From JACMNW01 sp031406155 (GTDB lineage Bacteria; Pseudomonadota; Alphaproteobacteria; Rhodobacterales; Rhodobacteraceae): 64,000 nt of DNA. The stretch spans positions 26,530 through 90,529 of the forward strand of contig JANOGW010000048.1 of NCBI GenBank assembly GCA_031406155.1, read 5' to 3'. Shown here one piece after another: positions 34,484 through 43,653 of this stretch. The notes under the pieces are model-generated. The model was not told the DNA's origin, did not search any database, and saw nothing but the letters and a program-made list of their open reading frames with translations. Position numbers and translations under genes: made by a program. The number at the start of each line of letters is the position of its first letter. Position 1 is the stretch's first letter.

Positions 34484-35779
34484 ATGCGATCAGCCACCCC
34501 CGCCCTAGACGACCATCCCCTGCGCTATGCGTTGGTTAACGAGCTGCATGCGCGCCCCTTTCCGGCACTCGATGCGCCATGCCATGCGGTCTATGTCGCC
34601 ATCAAGGAACCGCTGGAGGCCGCCAATCGTGACCGTTCGGCAGATACCGTGCATCTTCTGGAACTGCTGGATCGGCATGGCTCGGCGCACCCGCAGCCGG
34701 ACGCCACGCATTTCTCTGGCTGTATCGGGCGGGACGACCTGAAATGGGAAAGCCACACTGAATTCGTGACCTATTCGGCCTTTGGCAAGGGCCTGTCAGA
34801 GCGTGCTTTTGATCCGGTCGAGGCTGAGGTGTTTCCCGACGACTGGCTGGCCAAAGCCCCAGGCAAGCGGATCGCATCGGTGCTGGTCCGGGTCGAGATC
34901 CTGCCAGACGACGAGGCAGAGGTGCTGGACAAGCTGGAGGCGTGGTTTGTTCCCGAAAGCTTGGCCTGCGCGCTTGTGGTGGACGGAGCCGCCATCGTTG
35001 CCGGTGATTTTCGCATCGATCCGGCAGGTCACATGCGGTTTGCGGTGTTCGTGCGCAAAGGCACTGGCGCGCGCCGCATCGGGCGCATCGTGCAGCGCCT
35101 GTGCGAGATCGAGACTTACCGCGCCATGTCCATGCTTGGCCTTATGCGGGCACGGCAGTTGACGGCCCGGCTGAACGCGCTGGACCCCCGGCTGTCATCG
35201 CTGGTGTCGGGCCTTGATGCGGTCGGCGCGTCGCCCGAAGCGGCGTTGCACGATCTGCTGACCATCTCTGCCGAACTGGAAAGTCTGGCGGTGCAGTTCT
35301 CGTTCCGTTTCGGTGCGACGGCCGCATACGAGGCGATCGTCAACCAGCGCATCGAAGTGCTGCGCGAAGTGCGCGTTATGGGGCGGCAGACCTTTGGCGA
35401 ATTCATGATGCGCCGCTATGATCCGGCCATGCGCACGGTGAAATCCGCCGAAGGGCGGCTGCGGTCGATGGCGGAACGGGCCGAACGGGCGGCGGAACTG
35501 TTGCGCACGCGGGTCGATGTCGAACGGTCGGCACAAAACCAGAAGCTGCTGGAAAGCATGGATCAACGGGCCGATCAGCAACTGAAGCTGCAACGCACCG
35601 TCGAGGGGCTGTCGACCGTCGCGATCAGCTATTACGGCGTCAACCTTGCATCCTATCTGGCCTATCCGCTTACCGAACCGATGGGCCTGTCGAAATCACT
35701 CACGCTGGCCGCACTGACGCCGTTCGTGGTGCTGCTTGTCTGGTTGATGGTCCGGCGTATCCGGACATCCACACCTTGA
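34484..35779 (+). CDS. DUF3422 family membrane protein
   Basis: 431 residues. The N-terminal LRYALVNELHARPFPAL and the segment HTEFVTYSAFGKG are hallmarks of DUF3422, a family of uncharacterised membrane-anchored proteins in proteobacteria. A long, mostly helical soluble part with probable coiled coil (about 295-375) is followed by two C-terminal membrane spans (about 380-425), so most of the protein faces one side of the membrane. No function is established. Convergent with the opp operon. Confidence 0.88.
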   Translation: MRSATPALDDHPLRYALVNELHARPFPALDAPCHAVYVAIKEPLEAANRDRSADTVHLLELLDRHGSAHPQPDATHFSGCIGRDDLKWESHTEFVTYSAFGKGLSERAFDPVEAEVFPDDWLAKAPGKRIASVLVRVEILPDDEAEVLDKLEAWFVPESLACALVVDGAAIVAGDFRIDPAGHMRFAVFVRKGTGARRIGRIVQRLCEIETYRAMSMLGLMRARQLTARLNALDPRLSSLVSGLDAVGASPEAALHDLLTISAELESLAVQFSFRFGATAAYEAIVNQRIEVLREVRVMGRQTFGEFMMRRYDPAMRTVKSAEGRLRSMAERAERAAELLRTRVDVERSAQNQKLLESMDQRADQQLKLQRTVEGLSTVAISYYGVNLASYLAYPLTEPMGLSKSLTLAALTPFVVLLVWLMVRRIRTSTP

Positions 35780-35831
35780 TGCTACGCGTGCAGCCAGGAC
35801 TTGACTGCCCGCCTTTTCTCGCGCGCCCGCC

Positions 35832-36752
35832 TTACCGGGCCCGCATTCGCGGATCAAGCGCGTCGCGCAGCCCGTCGCCGATGTAATTCACGCTCAGCAC
35901 GGTCAGCGAAATGGCAAGGCCCGGCCAGATCACCCGTTCGGGATAGACCTGCATGTACTGCAGCCCGTCGAACAGCAGCCGCCCCCAGGTCGGGAAATCC
36001 GGCGGAAAGCCAAGGCCAAGGAACGACAGAACGGATTCAGTTATGATCGCCCCGGCAATTTCCAGCGTCGCGGCAACCATGACGGCTGACACGACATTGG
36101 GCAGGATATGGCGCAGGATGATCCGCCGCGGCACCGCCCCGATCGACCGCGCGGCCAGCACATATTCACGTTCCTTCAGCGCCAGAACCTCGCCCCGCAC
36201 GATGCGCGCGGTCTGCATCCACGAGGTGATGCCGATGGCAAAGACAATCATTGCGAAGGCGCCAAGCTCGGGCCCGATCAGGCTTGCAACGCGGTCGCGA
36301 AACAGCATGACCAGAACCAGCAGCAGCGGGATCAGCGGCAGCGCCAGAAACATGTCGGTCAGCCGCATCAGGGGGCCGTCAAGGCGTTTGTAGTAGCCCG
36401 ACAATACACCGATCAGCGTGCCAAGCGTGATCGCGATGCCCATGGCGACAAAGCCCACCGCCAGCGAAATCCGCCCCGCGAGCATCATCCGTGACAGCAT
36501 GTCACGCCCCAGCTGATCGGTGCCAAAGGGAAACCGCAGGCTTGGCCCCTGGTTTTTCAGCTTGATCGCCTCGGCGACCGTCAGCTTGTCGGGGACCCAC
36601 AGGAACGGCCCGACCAGCACGGCAATCGTCAGGATCGACAGCACGATCAACCCGAACAACGCACCCTTGTGCGAGCGGAACTGCTGCCAGATCGCCGCGC
36701 GCTGGCTGACCGGTGCAGAGGTGGCGGAGGTGGAGGTGCTGGCATCAGTCAT
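35832..36752 (-). CDS. oppC: Peptide-type ABC transporter permease, OppC/DppC type
   Basis: 306 residues with about six membrane spans. Contains the N-terminal OppC extension (HKGALFGLIVLSILTIAVLV), FPFGTDQLGRDMLSRMM and the EAA loop YVLAARSIGAVPRRIILRHI. ATG at 36752 overlaps the oppB stop by 8 bp. Last gene of the five-gene oppD-F-A-B-C unit; gene symbols denote family, not proven substrate. Confidence 0.92.
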   Translation of the reverse strand: MTDASTSTSATSAPVSQRAAIWQQFRSHKGALFGLIVLSILTIAVLVGPFLWVPDKLTVAEAIKLKNQGPSLRFPFGTDQLGRDMLSRMMLAGRISLAVGFVAMGIAITLGTLIGVLSGYYKRLDGPLMRLTDMFLALPLIPLLLVLVMLFRDRVASLIGPELGAFAMIVFAIGITSWMQTARIVRGEVLALKEREYVLAARSIGAVPRRIILRHILPNVVSAVMVAATLEIAGAIITESVLSFLGLGFPPDFPTWGRLLFDGLQYMQVYPERVIWPGLAISLTVLSVNYIGDGLRDALDPRMRAR

Positions 36753-37752
36753 AGCGGATCCTCGGGTCCAGAAGGCCGTAAAGCACATCTGCAATCAGGT
36801 TGAAAACCACGATCAGCACGGCAAAGATGAAGGCGAGCGTCTGCACCATCGGGATGTCGTTGGCATTGATAGCCCCGATCAGGGCAGCCCCGATGCCGTT
36901 CACCCCGAACAGGTTTTCGGTGATGATGGCACCGCCGAAGATCGCAGGAATGCCAAGTGCGATCACCGTGACCACCGGGATCATCGAATTGCGCAGCACG
37001 TGTTTGAGGATTACCGTCCGTTCGCTCATGCCCTTGGCGCGCGCGGTGCGCACATAATCCTGCGCCATGTTGTCAAGCATGGAGGACCGCATGAAGCGGC
37101 TGATCGCCGCTGCATTGGCAAGGCCAAGCGTCATGACCGGCAAAGCCATCTGCCGGATCTGCTTCACGAACGAGTCCCAGTCCGTAACCGAAAGCGTCGT
37201 GTCATACTTTGTGGGAAACCAGCCCAGCCAGACCGCGAAAATGATGATGAACAGCGTGCCCGAAAAGAACGTCGGCACCGAAAAGCCGATCATCGCGAAC
37301 AGGGTTCCGGCCTGATCGAACCAGGAATACTGCCGGTAAGCCGAATAGATGCCGATCGGCAGGGCGATCGCGATACCGACCAGATAAGCGGTGCCGATCA
37401 CGGTCAGGGTCTGCGGAATGCGCTGGCCGATGATGGTGAACACCGGGCTGCGCGATTGCCAGGACAAGATGCGTTGTTCCGCCCCGGCAAAATGGGTGCC
37501 GAAATAGCTGTCGAACAGGGTTGCCGGTTCCACCCAGAAAAACTGCCTCAGCCACAAAAGATAGCGCACGAAGACCGGCTGATCGGCCCCCAGCGCCTCG
37601 ATCATCCTCTGGCGGACATCCGGTGGCACAGTCAGCGGAATTTGCGACATCGGCGATCCGGGCGCCAGATCGACCAACAGAAAGATCACCAGACTGATGA
37701 TCAGCAGGGTCGGGATGGCCAGCAATAACCTGCGGAGCGTGAAGGTAAGCAT
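36745..37752 (-). CDS. oppB: Peptide-type ABC transporter permease, OppB/DppB type
   Basis: 335 residues, about six spans. TLRRLLLAIPTLLIISLVIF at the N-terminus and the EAA loop QDYVRTARAKGMSERTVILK are typical of OppB/DppB. Follows oppA after an 79-bp gap holding a perfect stem-loop; overlaps oppC by 8 bp. Confidence 0.93.
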   Translation of the reverse strand: MLTFTLRRLLLAIPTLLIISLVIFLLVDLAPGSPMSQIPLTVPPDVRQRMIEALGADQPVFVRYLLWLRQFFWVEPATLFDSYFGTHFAGAEQRILSWQSRSPVFTIIGQRIPQTLTVIGTAYLVGIAIALPIGIYSAYRQYSWFDQAGTLFAMIGFSVPTFFSGTLFIIIFAVWLGWFPTKYDTTLSVTDWDSFVKQIRQMALPVMTLGLANAAAISRFMRSSMLDNMAQDYVRTARAKGMSERTVILKHVLRNSMIPVVTVIALGIPAIFGGAIITENLFGVNGIGAALIGAINANDIPMVQTLAFIFAVLIVVFNLIADVLYGLLDPRIRYD

Positions 37753-37793
37753 ACGCGGCGACGCCTTTGGTCAAAGGAATGCGGGAAAGGAAA

Positions 37794-37825
37794 ACTGGCG
37801 GGGCCAAAAGCGCGGCCCCGCCAGT
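37794..37825 (-). other. Perfect 12-bp intercistronic stem-loop after oppA
   Basis: ACTGGCGGGGCC and GGCCCCGCCAGT pair around an 8-base loop, 7 bp after the oppA stop on the minus strand. No U-run follows, so transcription into oppB is probably reduced or the upstream mRNA protected, favouring binding-protein synthesis. Confidence 0.75.
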
Positions 37826-37831
37826 GTCATT

Positions 37832-39535
37832 TCACTTGACGCGGAACCAGTCTGCGGTGTTCCAGGTCTCCATGTCCCAGGCGTTTATCAGCACGCCGCC
37901 GAGGGCGTTCGAATGCGCCGAGAGCGTGCCACGGTGCACCAGCGGGATCACGGTCATGCTGTCCTTGGTCACCATGTCGTTGAGCTTCTTCGCGATCTCC
38001 TGACGCTTGGCGAGGTCCGTCGTGGCGCTGAGTTCGGCATGAAGCGCATCATAGGCCGGGTCGCAGAACCGGTTGATGTTTTCGCCCTGCCATTGGGTTT
38101 CAGGGCTCGGCGCGTTCTTGCACTGGTACTGGCCCAGATAGGTTTCCGGATCAGGGTTATCCGAGTTGTTCGCGTACATCTCGACATCTGCATAGAATTT
38201 CTGGAACGTGTCGGGCGAACCGGCATCGCCGCCGAAGAAGACGCCCGGATCGATGGCCTTAAGCTCGACCTCGACGCCCAGTTCAGTCCACCAATCCTTG
38301 ATCAGTGCCTGGAAGTCCTGGCGGATCGGGTTGACGGTGGTCTGGTAGAGGATTGACAGTTTCTTGCCGTCCTTGTCGCGGATGCCGTCACCGTCGCTGT
38401 CTTTCCAACCAGCCTCATCGAGAAGCGCCATCGCACCGGGCATGTCTTGTGCGATGCAGCCTTCGTTGTCCGAGGCCCAGTCTGCCGGTCCCGGGATCAC
38501 GTTACAGGTCGGCTTGCCACCCGCGCCGTAGCCGACGTCGACCAAGATCGACCGGTCGATGGCTTTCGAAAGCGCAGTCCGGACTTTGATGTCCGACAAG
38601 ATCGGGTGCGGGTGCTTGGCGGTCGCACGCTCGCCTTCCGGCAGATCGGACGATGGGTCGGTGGTGTTCATCTCGATCCGCTCGACCAGCGTTCCGAAAG
38701 CTACCACGAACTGGCCCTTGCCAGCCGCAGCCATTGCAGCCTGGCTGTCCGGCGGGATCTGAGTGTTCCAGGCATAATCGAATTCGCCGGTTTCCATGAC
38801 CGCGCGGGCCGACCCTTCGGCATCGCCGCCGCCCTTGATCACGGCGGTCGCGAAGGCAGGCTTCGCCGGGTCGCGGTAGTTCGGGTTAGCTTCCATGCTG
38901 ACCGTGTCGTTCACGGTAAAGGCGGTCACCTTGAACGGGCCGGTGCCGATCGGCATGTTGTTTGCATCGGTGCAAGTCGGAGCTGCCGCGCCGACGCAGG
39001 CCTCGAACTGCGCTTTTTGCAGGATCGGGGACAACCCGCTGACAAAGGCAGTGTAGGGGTTCGGCTTCGGCCCGGAGAAGGTCACCTTGATGGTGCTCGG
39101 GTCCACCGCCTCGACCGAGGCCACGCCTTCGTATTTGGTCGCCTGGCTGCAGCCGCCTTCGGGGTGAGTGCAGTACTGCCAGGTGAAGACGGCATCATCG
39201 GCAGTAACTGGCGTTCCGTCAGACCACAGCACGCCGGGAATGAGCTTCCAGGTGATTGACGTCAAGTCAGCCGAAATGCCACCGTTTTCGAGGGTCGGGA
39301 TTTCCACGGCCAATGTCGGCACCAGCTTGCCATCGGGGTCAACCACGGCAAGCGGTTCGACCACCATTGCAGCGGCCAGGATGTCTTTGGTGCCGCCCGA
39401 CAGATAGGGGTTCACGATCGACACGGCTTGCGGGAAGGTCAGTTTGACCTCGCCATCCGCGCCGCGTTCGGCAAAGGCGGCCGGTGCAAACACGAATGCT
39501 GCGGCGGCCCCCAATAGGGCTGTTTTGAATTTCAT
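37832..39535 (-). CDS. oppA: Peptide-type ABC transporter substrate-binding protein
   Basis: 567 residues with a signal peptide (about 1-22, ending AAFA). SBP_bac_5 fold: LTSITWKLIPGVLWSDGTPV, DDAVFTWQYC and GTGPFKVTAFTVNDTVSME. It has six or more cysteines in the mature part (for example CTHPEGGC and ACVGAAAPTC), unusual for this family and suggesting periplasmic disulfides. The start codon overlaps the oppF stop (ATGA), so it is coupled to the ATPase genes instead of leading the operon. Confidence 0.92.
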   Translation of the reverse strand: MKFKTALLGAAAAFVFAPAAFAERGADGEVKLTFPQAVSIVNPYLSGGTKDILAAAMVVEPLAVVDPDGKLVPTLAVEIPTLENGGISADLTSITWKLIPGVLWSDGTPVTADDAVFTWQYCTHPEGGCSQATKYEGVASVEAVDPSTIKVTFSGPKPNPYTAFVSGLSPILQKAQFEACVGAAAPTCTDANNMPIGTGPFKVTAFTVNDTVSMEANPNYRDPAKPAFATAVIKGGGDAEGSARAVMETGEFDYAWNTQIPPDSQAAMAAAGKGQFVVAFGTLVERIEMNTTDPSSDLPEGERATAKHPHPILSDIKVRTALSKAIDRSILVDVGYGAGGKPTCNVIPGPADWASDNEGCIAQDMPGAMALLDEAGWKDSDGDGIRDKDGKKLSILYQTTVNPIRQDFQALIKDWWTELGVEVELKAIDPGVFFGGDAGSPDTFQKFYADVEMYANNSDNPDPETYLGQYQCKNAPSPETQWQGENINRFCDPAYDALHAELSATTDLAKRQEIAKKLNDMVTKDSMTVIPLVHRGTLSAHSNALGGVLINAWDMETWNTADWFRVK

Positions 39536-40605
39536 AAGTCCACTCCTTGTTGTTTGTGCTCTTTGGCCTCGGTTTCGCCGGTTCGTCCGGCTGTCGTTGT
39601 TATGGCAGGAACCAGATGGCAGGCGACCTGTCGGCCCGGTGCCACTTCGACCAATGCGGGTTGTTCGATCCGGCAGCGGTCGAACACCTTTGGGCAGCGG
39701 GTCGAAAAGTTGCAGCCCTGCGGCGGGTGGGCCGGCGACGGCAGGTCGCCCTTCAGGATGATGCGGTTGCGGCCGCGCGCGCGCACCGGGTCGGGTTCGT
39801 TGACCGCCGACAGCAGGGCTTGCGCGTAGGGATGCAAGGGGTCCGAATAAAGCGCGTCCCGCGGGCTGAGTTCGGCGATCTGACCCAGATACATCACCGC
39901 CACCCGGTCCGCGATATGGCGCACCATCGACAGATCATGGCTGATGAACAGATACGTCAGGCCAAGTCTGGTTTGCAGGTCTTCCAGCAAATTGACCACC
40001 TGCGCCTGGATCGACACATCCAGCGCCGCGATGGGTTCATCGCAGACGATGAACTTGGGGTTCAGGGCAAGCGCGCGGGCGATGCCGATGCGTTGCCGCT
40101 GGCCGCCCGAGAATTCATGCGGATAGCGGTTGGCAAAGCGGCGGTTCAGCCCGACCGCATCCATCAGCTCGTAAATGCGCTCCAGTTTCTGGTCGGCGGT
40201 CGAGGCGGTGTGTTCGTCCAGAGGCTCGCCAATGATTGCGGCCAGCGTCATGCGCGGGTTCAGGCTGGCCTGCGGATCCTGAAACACCATCTGCATCTTG
40301 GGCCGGGCTGCGCGCAGCGCTTCCTGGCCGAGGCTTGCCACATCGACGCCGTCGATGACGACGGACCCTGCCGTCACTTCATAAAGCCTGAGCAGCGTGC
40401 GTCCGACAGTGGATTTACCGCAGCCGCTTTCGCCGACAAGACCAAGTGTTTCGCCTTCGTAGATATCAAAGCTGATATCATCGACAGCCTTTACATCGCC
40501 GGTATGGCGGCGAAAAATGCCGGTGTAGATCGGAAAATATTTCTTCAGGTTGCGCACGGAGACCAGCTTTTTCGGGCCGCTTTGCTGGGAACCTGCGTCA
40601 AGCAT
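39532..40605 (-). CDS. oppF: Peptide-type ABC transporter ATP-binding protein, OppF type
   Basis: 357 residues. Walker A GESGCGKSTVGRTLLRLYE, signature FSGGQRQRIGIARALALN, Walker B FIVCDEPIAALDVS. The C-terminal oligopeptide-type domain has the cysteine motif CNFSTRCPKVFDRC typical of OppD/OppF. ATG at 40605 overlaps the oppD stop by 8 bp; a longer upstream frame overlaps oppD and lacks family similarity. Confidence 0.94.
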   Translation of the reverse strand: MLDAGSQQSGPKKLVSVRNLKKYFPIYTGIFRRHTGDVKAVDDISFDIYEGETLGLVGESGCGKSTVGRTLLRLYEVTAGSVVIDGVDVASLGQEALRAARPKMQMVFQDPQASLNPRMTLAAIIGEPLDEHTASTADQKLERIYELMDAVGLNRRFANRYPHEFSGGQRQRIGIARALALNPKFIVCDEPIAALDVSIQAQVVNLLEDLQTRLGLTYLFISHDLSMVRHIADRVAVMYLGQIAELSPRDALYSDPLHPYAQALLSAVNEPDPVRARGRNRIILKGDLPSPAHPPQGCNFSTRCPKVFDRCRIEQPALVEVAPGRQVACHLVPAITTTAGRTGETEAKEHKQQGVDL

Positions 40606-41608
40606 GCTTGGCCTCCGGGTCCCAGTGGCAGGCCACATCATGGCCGTATCCGACCCGGCCCTTGCCAATGGCGCGTCGCTGCGGGTTTTCGGCATGGCAG
40701 CGATCAAAGGCATGCGTGCAGCGGCCCCGGAACGGGCAGGCGACGGGGGCTGCCGTCATGATCGGCGGTTGGCCTTCGATCACCTCAAGGCGGGCCTGCC
40801 GGGCGCCGCTGATCGCGGGAATGGTGCGCAGCAGCGCGCGGGTATAGGGATGGCGCGGGTTGGCGAACAATTCGTCCACCGGGGCCTGTTCGACCACCTG
40901 GCCACCATACATCACCATCACCCGGTCTGCGATGCCGGCGATCACGCCCAGATCATGGGTGATCCAGACAATCGCCATGCCCAGTTTGGAGCGTAGATCC
41001 TTGATCAATTCCAGTATCTGCGCCTGAATGGTCACATCAAGTGCAGTGGTAGGTTCATCCGCAATCAGCACATCGGGGTTGCACGACAGTGCGATGGCGA
41101 TCATCACCCGCTGCCGCATGCCACCTGAAAACTGGTGCGGATAATCCCGCAGCCGTTTGCGCGCATCGGGAATGCCCACGGTATCCAGCAGTTCCGCCGC
41201 CCGCGTCTCGGCTTGTGCCCTTGTCATCCCCAGATGTCGGATCAAGGGCTCGCAGATCTGGTTGCCGACGGTGAAAACCGGGTTCAGGCTGGTCATCGGA
41301 TCCTGAAAGATGAAGCCGACCTTCGCGCCACGCACATCGCGCAGGTCATTCTCGCTGATTTTCAACAGATCGCGCCCGGCCAGCAGAACCTCGCCGCCAC
41401 GCACATCGGCAGGGGGCGAGGGCAGCAATCCCAGCAGCGACATCATTGTGACAGACTTGCCCGACCCGCTTTCGCCGACAACGCCCAGCAACTCGCCCGG
41501 TTGGAGATGAAAGCTGACAGAATTTACCGCGTGAATCTCGCCGCCCCGAGTCAGGAACACGGTCTTGAGGCCCTTGACATCAAGGACAGGCGCGGCCCCG
41601 TCGGGCAT
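40598..41608 (-). CDS. oppD: Peptide-type ABC transporter ATP-binding protein, OppD type
   Basis: 336 residues. Walker A GESGSGKSVTMMSLLGL, signature FSGGMRQRVMIAIALSC, Walker B VLIADEPTTALDVT, and the C-terminal CPFRGRCTHAFDRC motif. First gene of the transporter operon; its upstream region (277 bp) is shared with the divergent VOC-argE-oxidase genes and probably contains both promoters. Confidence 0.94.
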   Translation of the reverse strand: MPDGAAPVLDVKGLKTVFLTRGGEIHAVNSVSFHLQPGELLGVVGESGSGKSVTMMSLLGLLPSPPADVRGGEVLLAGRDLLKISENDLRDVRGAKVGFIFQDPMTSLNPVFTVGNQICEPLIRHLGMTRAQAETRAAELLDTVGIPDARKRLRDYPHQFSGGMRQRVMIAIALSCNPDVLIADEPTTALDVTIQAQILELIKDLRSKLGMAIVWITHDLGVIAGIADRVMVMYGGQVVEQAPVDELFANPRHPYTRALLRTIPAISGARQARLEVIEGQPPIMTAAPVACPFRGRCTHAFDRCHAENPQRRAIGKGRVGYGHDVACHWDPEAKHA

Positions 41609-41884
41609 ATGACACTCCCCAGGTCATTGGTATTCTTTGTTTTCCCGAAATCAGGTCGTGCCCGTTCCGGTTGTTAGTCAGACTGTTGATCATTTTTCGC
41701 TATCAGGCAAGGCGGATTGTTCGGGTGACGTTACGGTAGGTCGGCGGGGCGTGCGGGGCGGTGCTGATCCCGACATGAACGCCCGGCTATGCCGCACGCT
41801 TGATCTTCGGTGTGTGCCGTCGCAGGATGGGGTTTCGTGTTGAGGTCGCGCCGTGTGCAACAGGCGTCGATCATGGGGGTGGGC

Positions 41885-42472
41885 ATGCAAAAGCTACAGA
41901 CGCAAGGGGTCCACCACATCACGTTGGTTGGCGCGGACCGGCAGACCAGCATCGATTTCTGGGAAGGCGTGCTGGGCATGCCGTTCATCTTCGATCAGCC
42001 CAATCTTGACCGCCCCGAAGAGGGGCACTTGTATTTTGATCCCGGCGACGGGCGCCTGATCACCGTGTTCACCAACGAGACCCGCAAACCAACCGGGCAG
42101 CGCACATCGACCGGGGCCGGTGCGGTGCATCATGTGGCCTTCGCGGTGTCGCTTGCGACGTTTCGACAGGCGCATGCCCGGTTGACGGCACGCGGGATTG
42201 CGGTGAATGGCCCGAAAGACCGCGGGTTCATGTACTCGATCTACTTTCAGGATCCGCTTGGATTGCTGATCGAGCTTGCCTGCTACAAGTTCGAGCCGCC
42301 GTTTGGGTGCAGCCACGCCGATGTGATGATCGCAGCACATCGCCTTCGCGTGGCACGCGGTGACCATCATATCGAAGAGGTGCATCTGGCCGATGCCATC
42401 GAAGGGCTGGTGCGGGACCGCCAGCAGTCGTTATCCGCAGACCGGGGTGCCAAAAACCCCTATCCGGGCTAA
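41885..42472 (+). CDS. VOC-family (glyoxalase/dioxygenase-like) protein
   Basis: 195 residues. A vicinal-oxygen-chelate fold is indicated by VHHITLVGADRQTSIDFWEG, AVHHVAFAV with the metal-binding His, and YFQDPLGLLIELACYKF with the C-terminal Glu ligand. Two beta-alpha-beta-beta-beta modules fit in about residues 5-145; the remaining 50 residues are an added tail. Reaction unknown: glyoxalase, dioxygenase or isomerase are all possible. The ATG at 41885 follows GGGGTGGG. Six to eleven bp before argE, divergent from oppD. Confidence 0.85.
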   Translation: MQKLQTQGVHHITLVGADRQTSIDFWEGVLGMPFIFDQPNLDRPEEGHLYFDPGDGRLITVFTNETRKPTGQRTSTGAGAVHHVAFAVSLATFRQAHARLTARGIAVNGPKDRGFMYSIYFQDPLGLLIELACYKFEPPFGCSHADVMIAAHRLRVARGDHHIEEVHLADAIEGLVRDRQQSLSADRGAKNPYPG

Positions 42473-42483
42473 GTCGATTGGCA

Positions 42484-43653
42484 ATGGCATCTGTTCAGAC
42501 CCTTTCCCCACGGGCGATCCTTGATCGGCTGGTAAGCTTTCCGACGGTCAGCCGGGACAGCAATCTTGATCTGGTTGATTGGGTCGAAAGCTATCTGGCC
42601 CACCACGGCATCGCGCCGCATCGCGACTGGAACGAAGATCACAGCAAGGCCGCCCTGTTCGCGCATGTGGGGCCGGTGGTCACCGGTGGCGTGGTGCTGT
42701 CGGGTCATACCGATGTGGTGCCGGTTGACGGGCAGGCATGGACCCGCGATCCGTGGACGGTTGTCGAACAGGGCGGGCGGCTTTACGGGCGCGGCACCTG
42801 CGACATGAAGGGGTTCGATGCGCTGGCGATCTGGGCAATGGTCGCGGCACATCAACAGGGCGTCGCAAGGCCCTTGCAACTGGCGCTCAGCTATGACGAG
42901 GAAGTGGGGTGCACCGGCGCGCCGCCGATGATTGCCGCGATGGGGCGGGTGTTGCCAAAGGCTGCTTGCGTGATCGTGGGCGAGCCGTCGATGATGAAGG
43001 TTGTCAATGGCCACAAGGGCGGGACCGGATTTCAGGTGCATGTGCGCGGCCACGAGGTGCATTCGTCGATCATGCACACCGGCGTCAATGCGATCATGGC
43101 CGGGGCGCGGCTGATTGACTGGGCAAACCGCATGAACACGCATAACGCCCTCGCCGTGCCATCGGTTTTGGCCGCACAGTTTGTGCCACCCTGGACGACC
43201 GTGCACGTCGGTACCATCTCAGGGGGGACAGCCGAAAATATCACCGCCAAGGATTGCTGGTTCGGCTTGGGGTTCCGCGTCGTGCCCGGCGAAGACCCCG
43301 AGGCTTGGGTAGCGCGCCTTCAGGCAGAGGTGGCGCTGCTGGACGGCGAAATCAATGCCATTCACCCCGATGCCGGCATCGATATCGAGCGGTCGTTTGA
43401 CGTGCCCCCCCTGCGCCCCGAAGGTGCGGGGGACACCGAGGCAATGCTGCGCCGTCTGACCGGCGAGAATACCACATCGGTTGTCAGTTATGGCACCGAG
43501 GCCGGGCAATTTCAGGACGCCGGCTATTCGGTTGCGGTGTGCGGTCCCGGCGATATTGCACAGGCGCATCAGCCCGATGAGTATCTGGACGTCTCGCAGT
43601 TCGAGGCAGGTCATGCCTTCATGCAGCGTCTAATCAGGGATTTGCAGGCGTAA
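42484..43653 (+). CDS. argE: ArgE-type M20 deacetylase
   Basis: 389 residues. M20 metallopeptidase fold with metal/catalytic motifs SGHTDVVPVDG, GRGTCDMKG and YDEEVGCTG, and the dimerisation-domain insert between about 175 and 290. Closest to N-acetylornithine deacetylase, which frees ornithine and acetate. Its setting between a VOC protein and an amino-acid oxidase, opposite a peptide transporter, points to breakdown of an N-acylated amino acid and not arginine synthesis (inference). ATG at 42484 is used; a TTG lies two codons upstream. Its TAA overlaps the next ATG by one base. Confidence 0.9.
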   Translation: MASVQTLSPRAILDRLVSFPTVSRDSNLDLVDWVESYLAHHGIAPHRDWNEDHSKAALFAHVGPVVTGGVVLSGHTDVVPVDGQAWTRDPWTVVEQGGRLYGRGTCDMKGFDALAIWAMVAAHQQGVARPLQLALSYDEEVGCTGAPPMIAAMGRVLPKAACVIVGEPSMMKVVNGHKGGTGFQVHVRGHEVHSSIMHTGVNAIMAGARLIDWANRMNTHNALAVPSVLAAQFVPPWTTVHVGTISGGTAENITAKDCWFGLGFRVVPGEDPEAWVARLQAEVALLDGEINAIHPDAGIDIERSFDVPPLRPEGAGDTEAMLRRLTGENTTSVVSYGTEAGQFQDAGYSVAVCGPGDIAQAHQPDEYLDVSQFEAGHAFMQRLIRDLQA

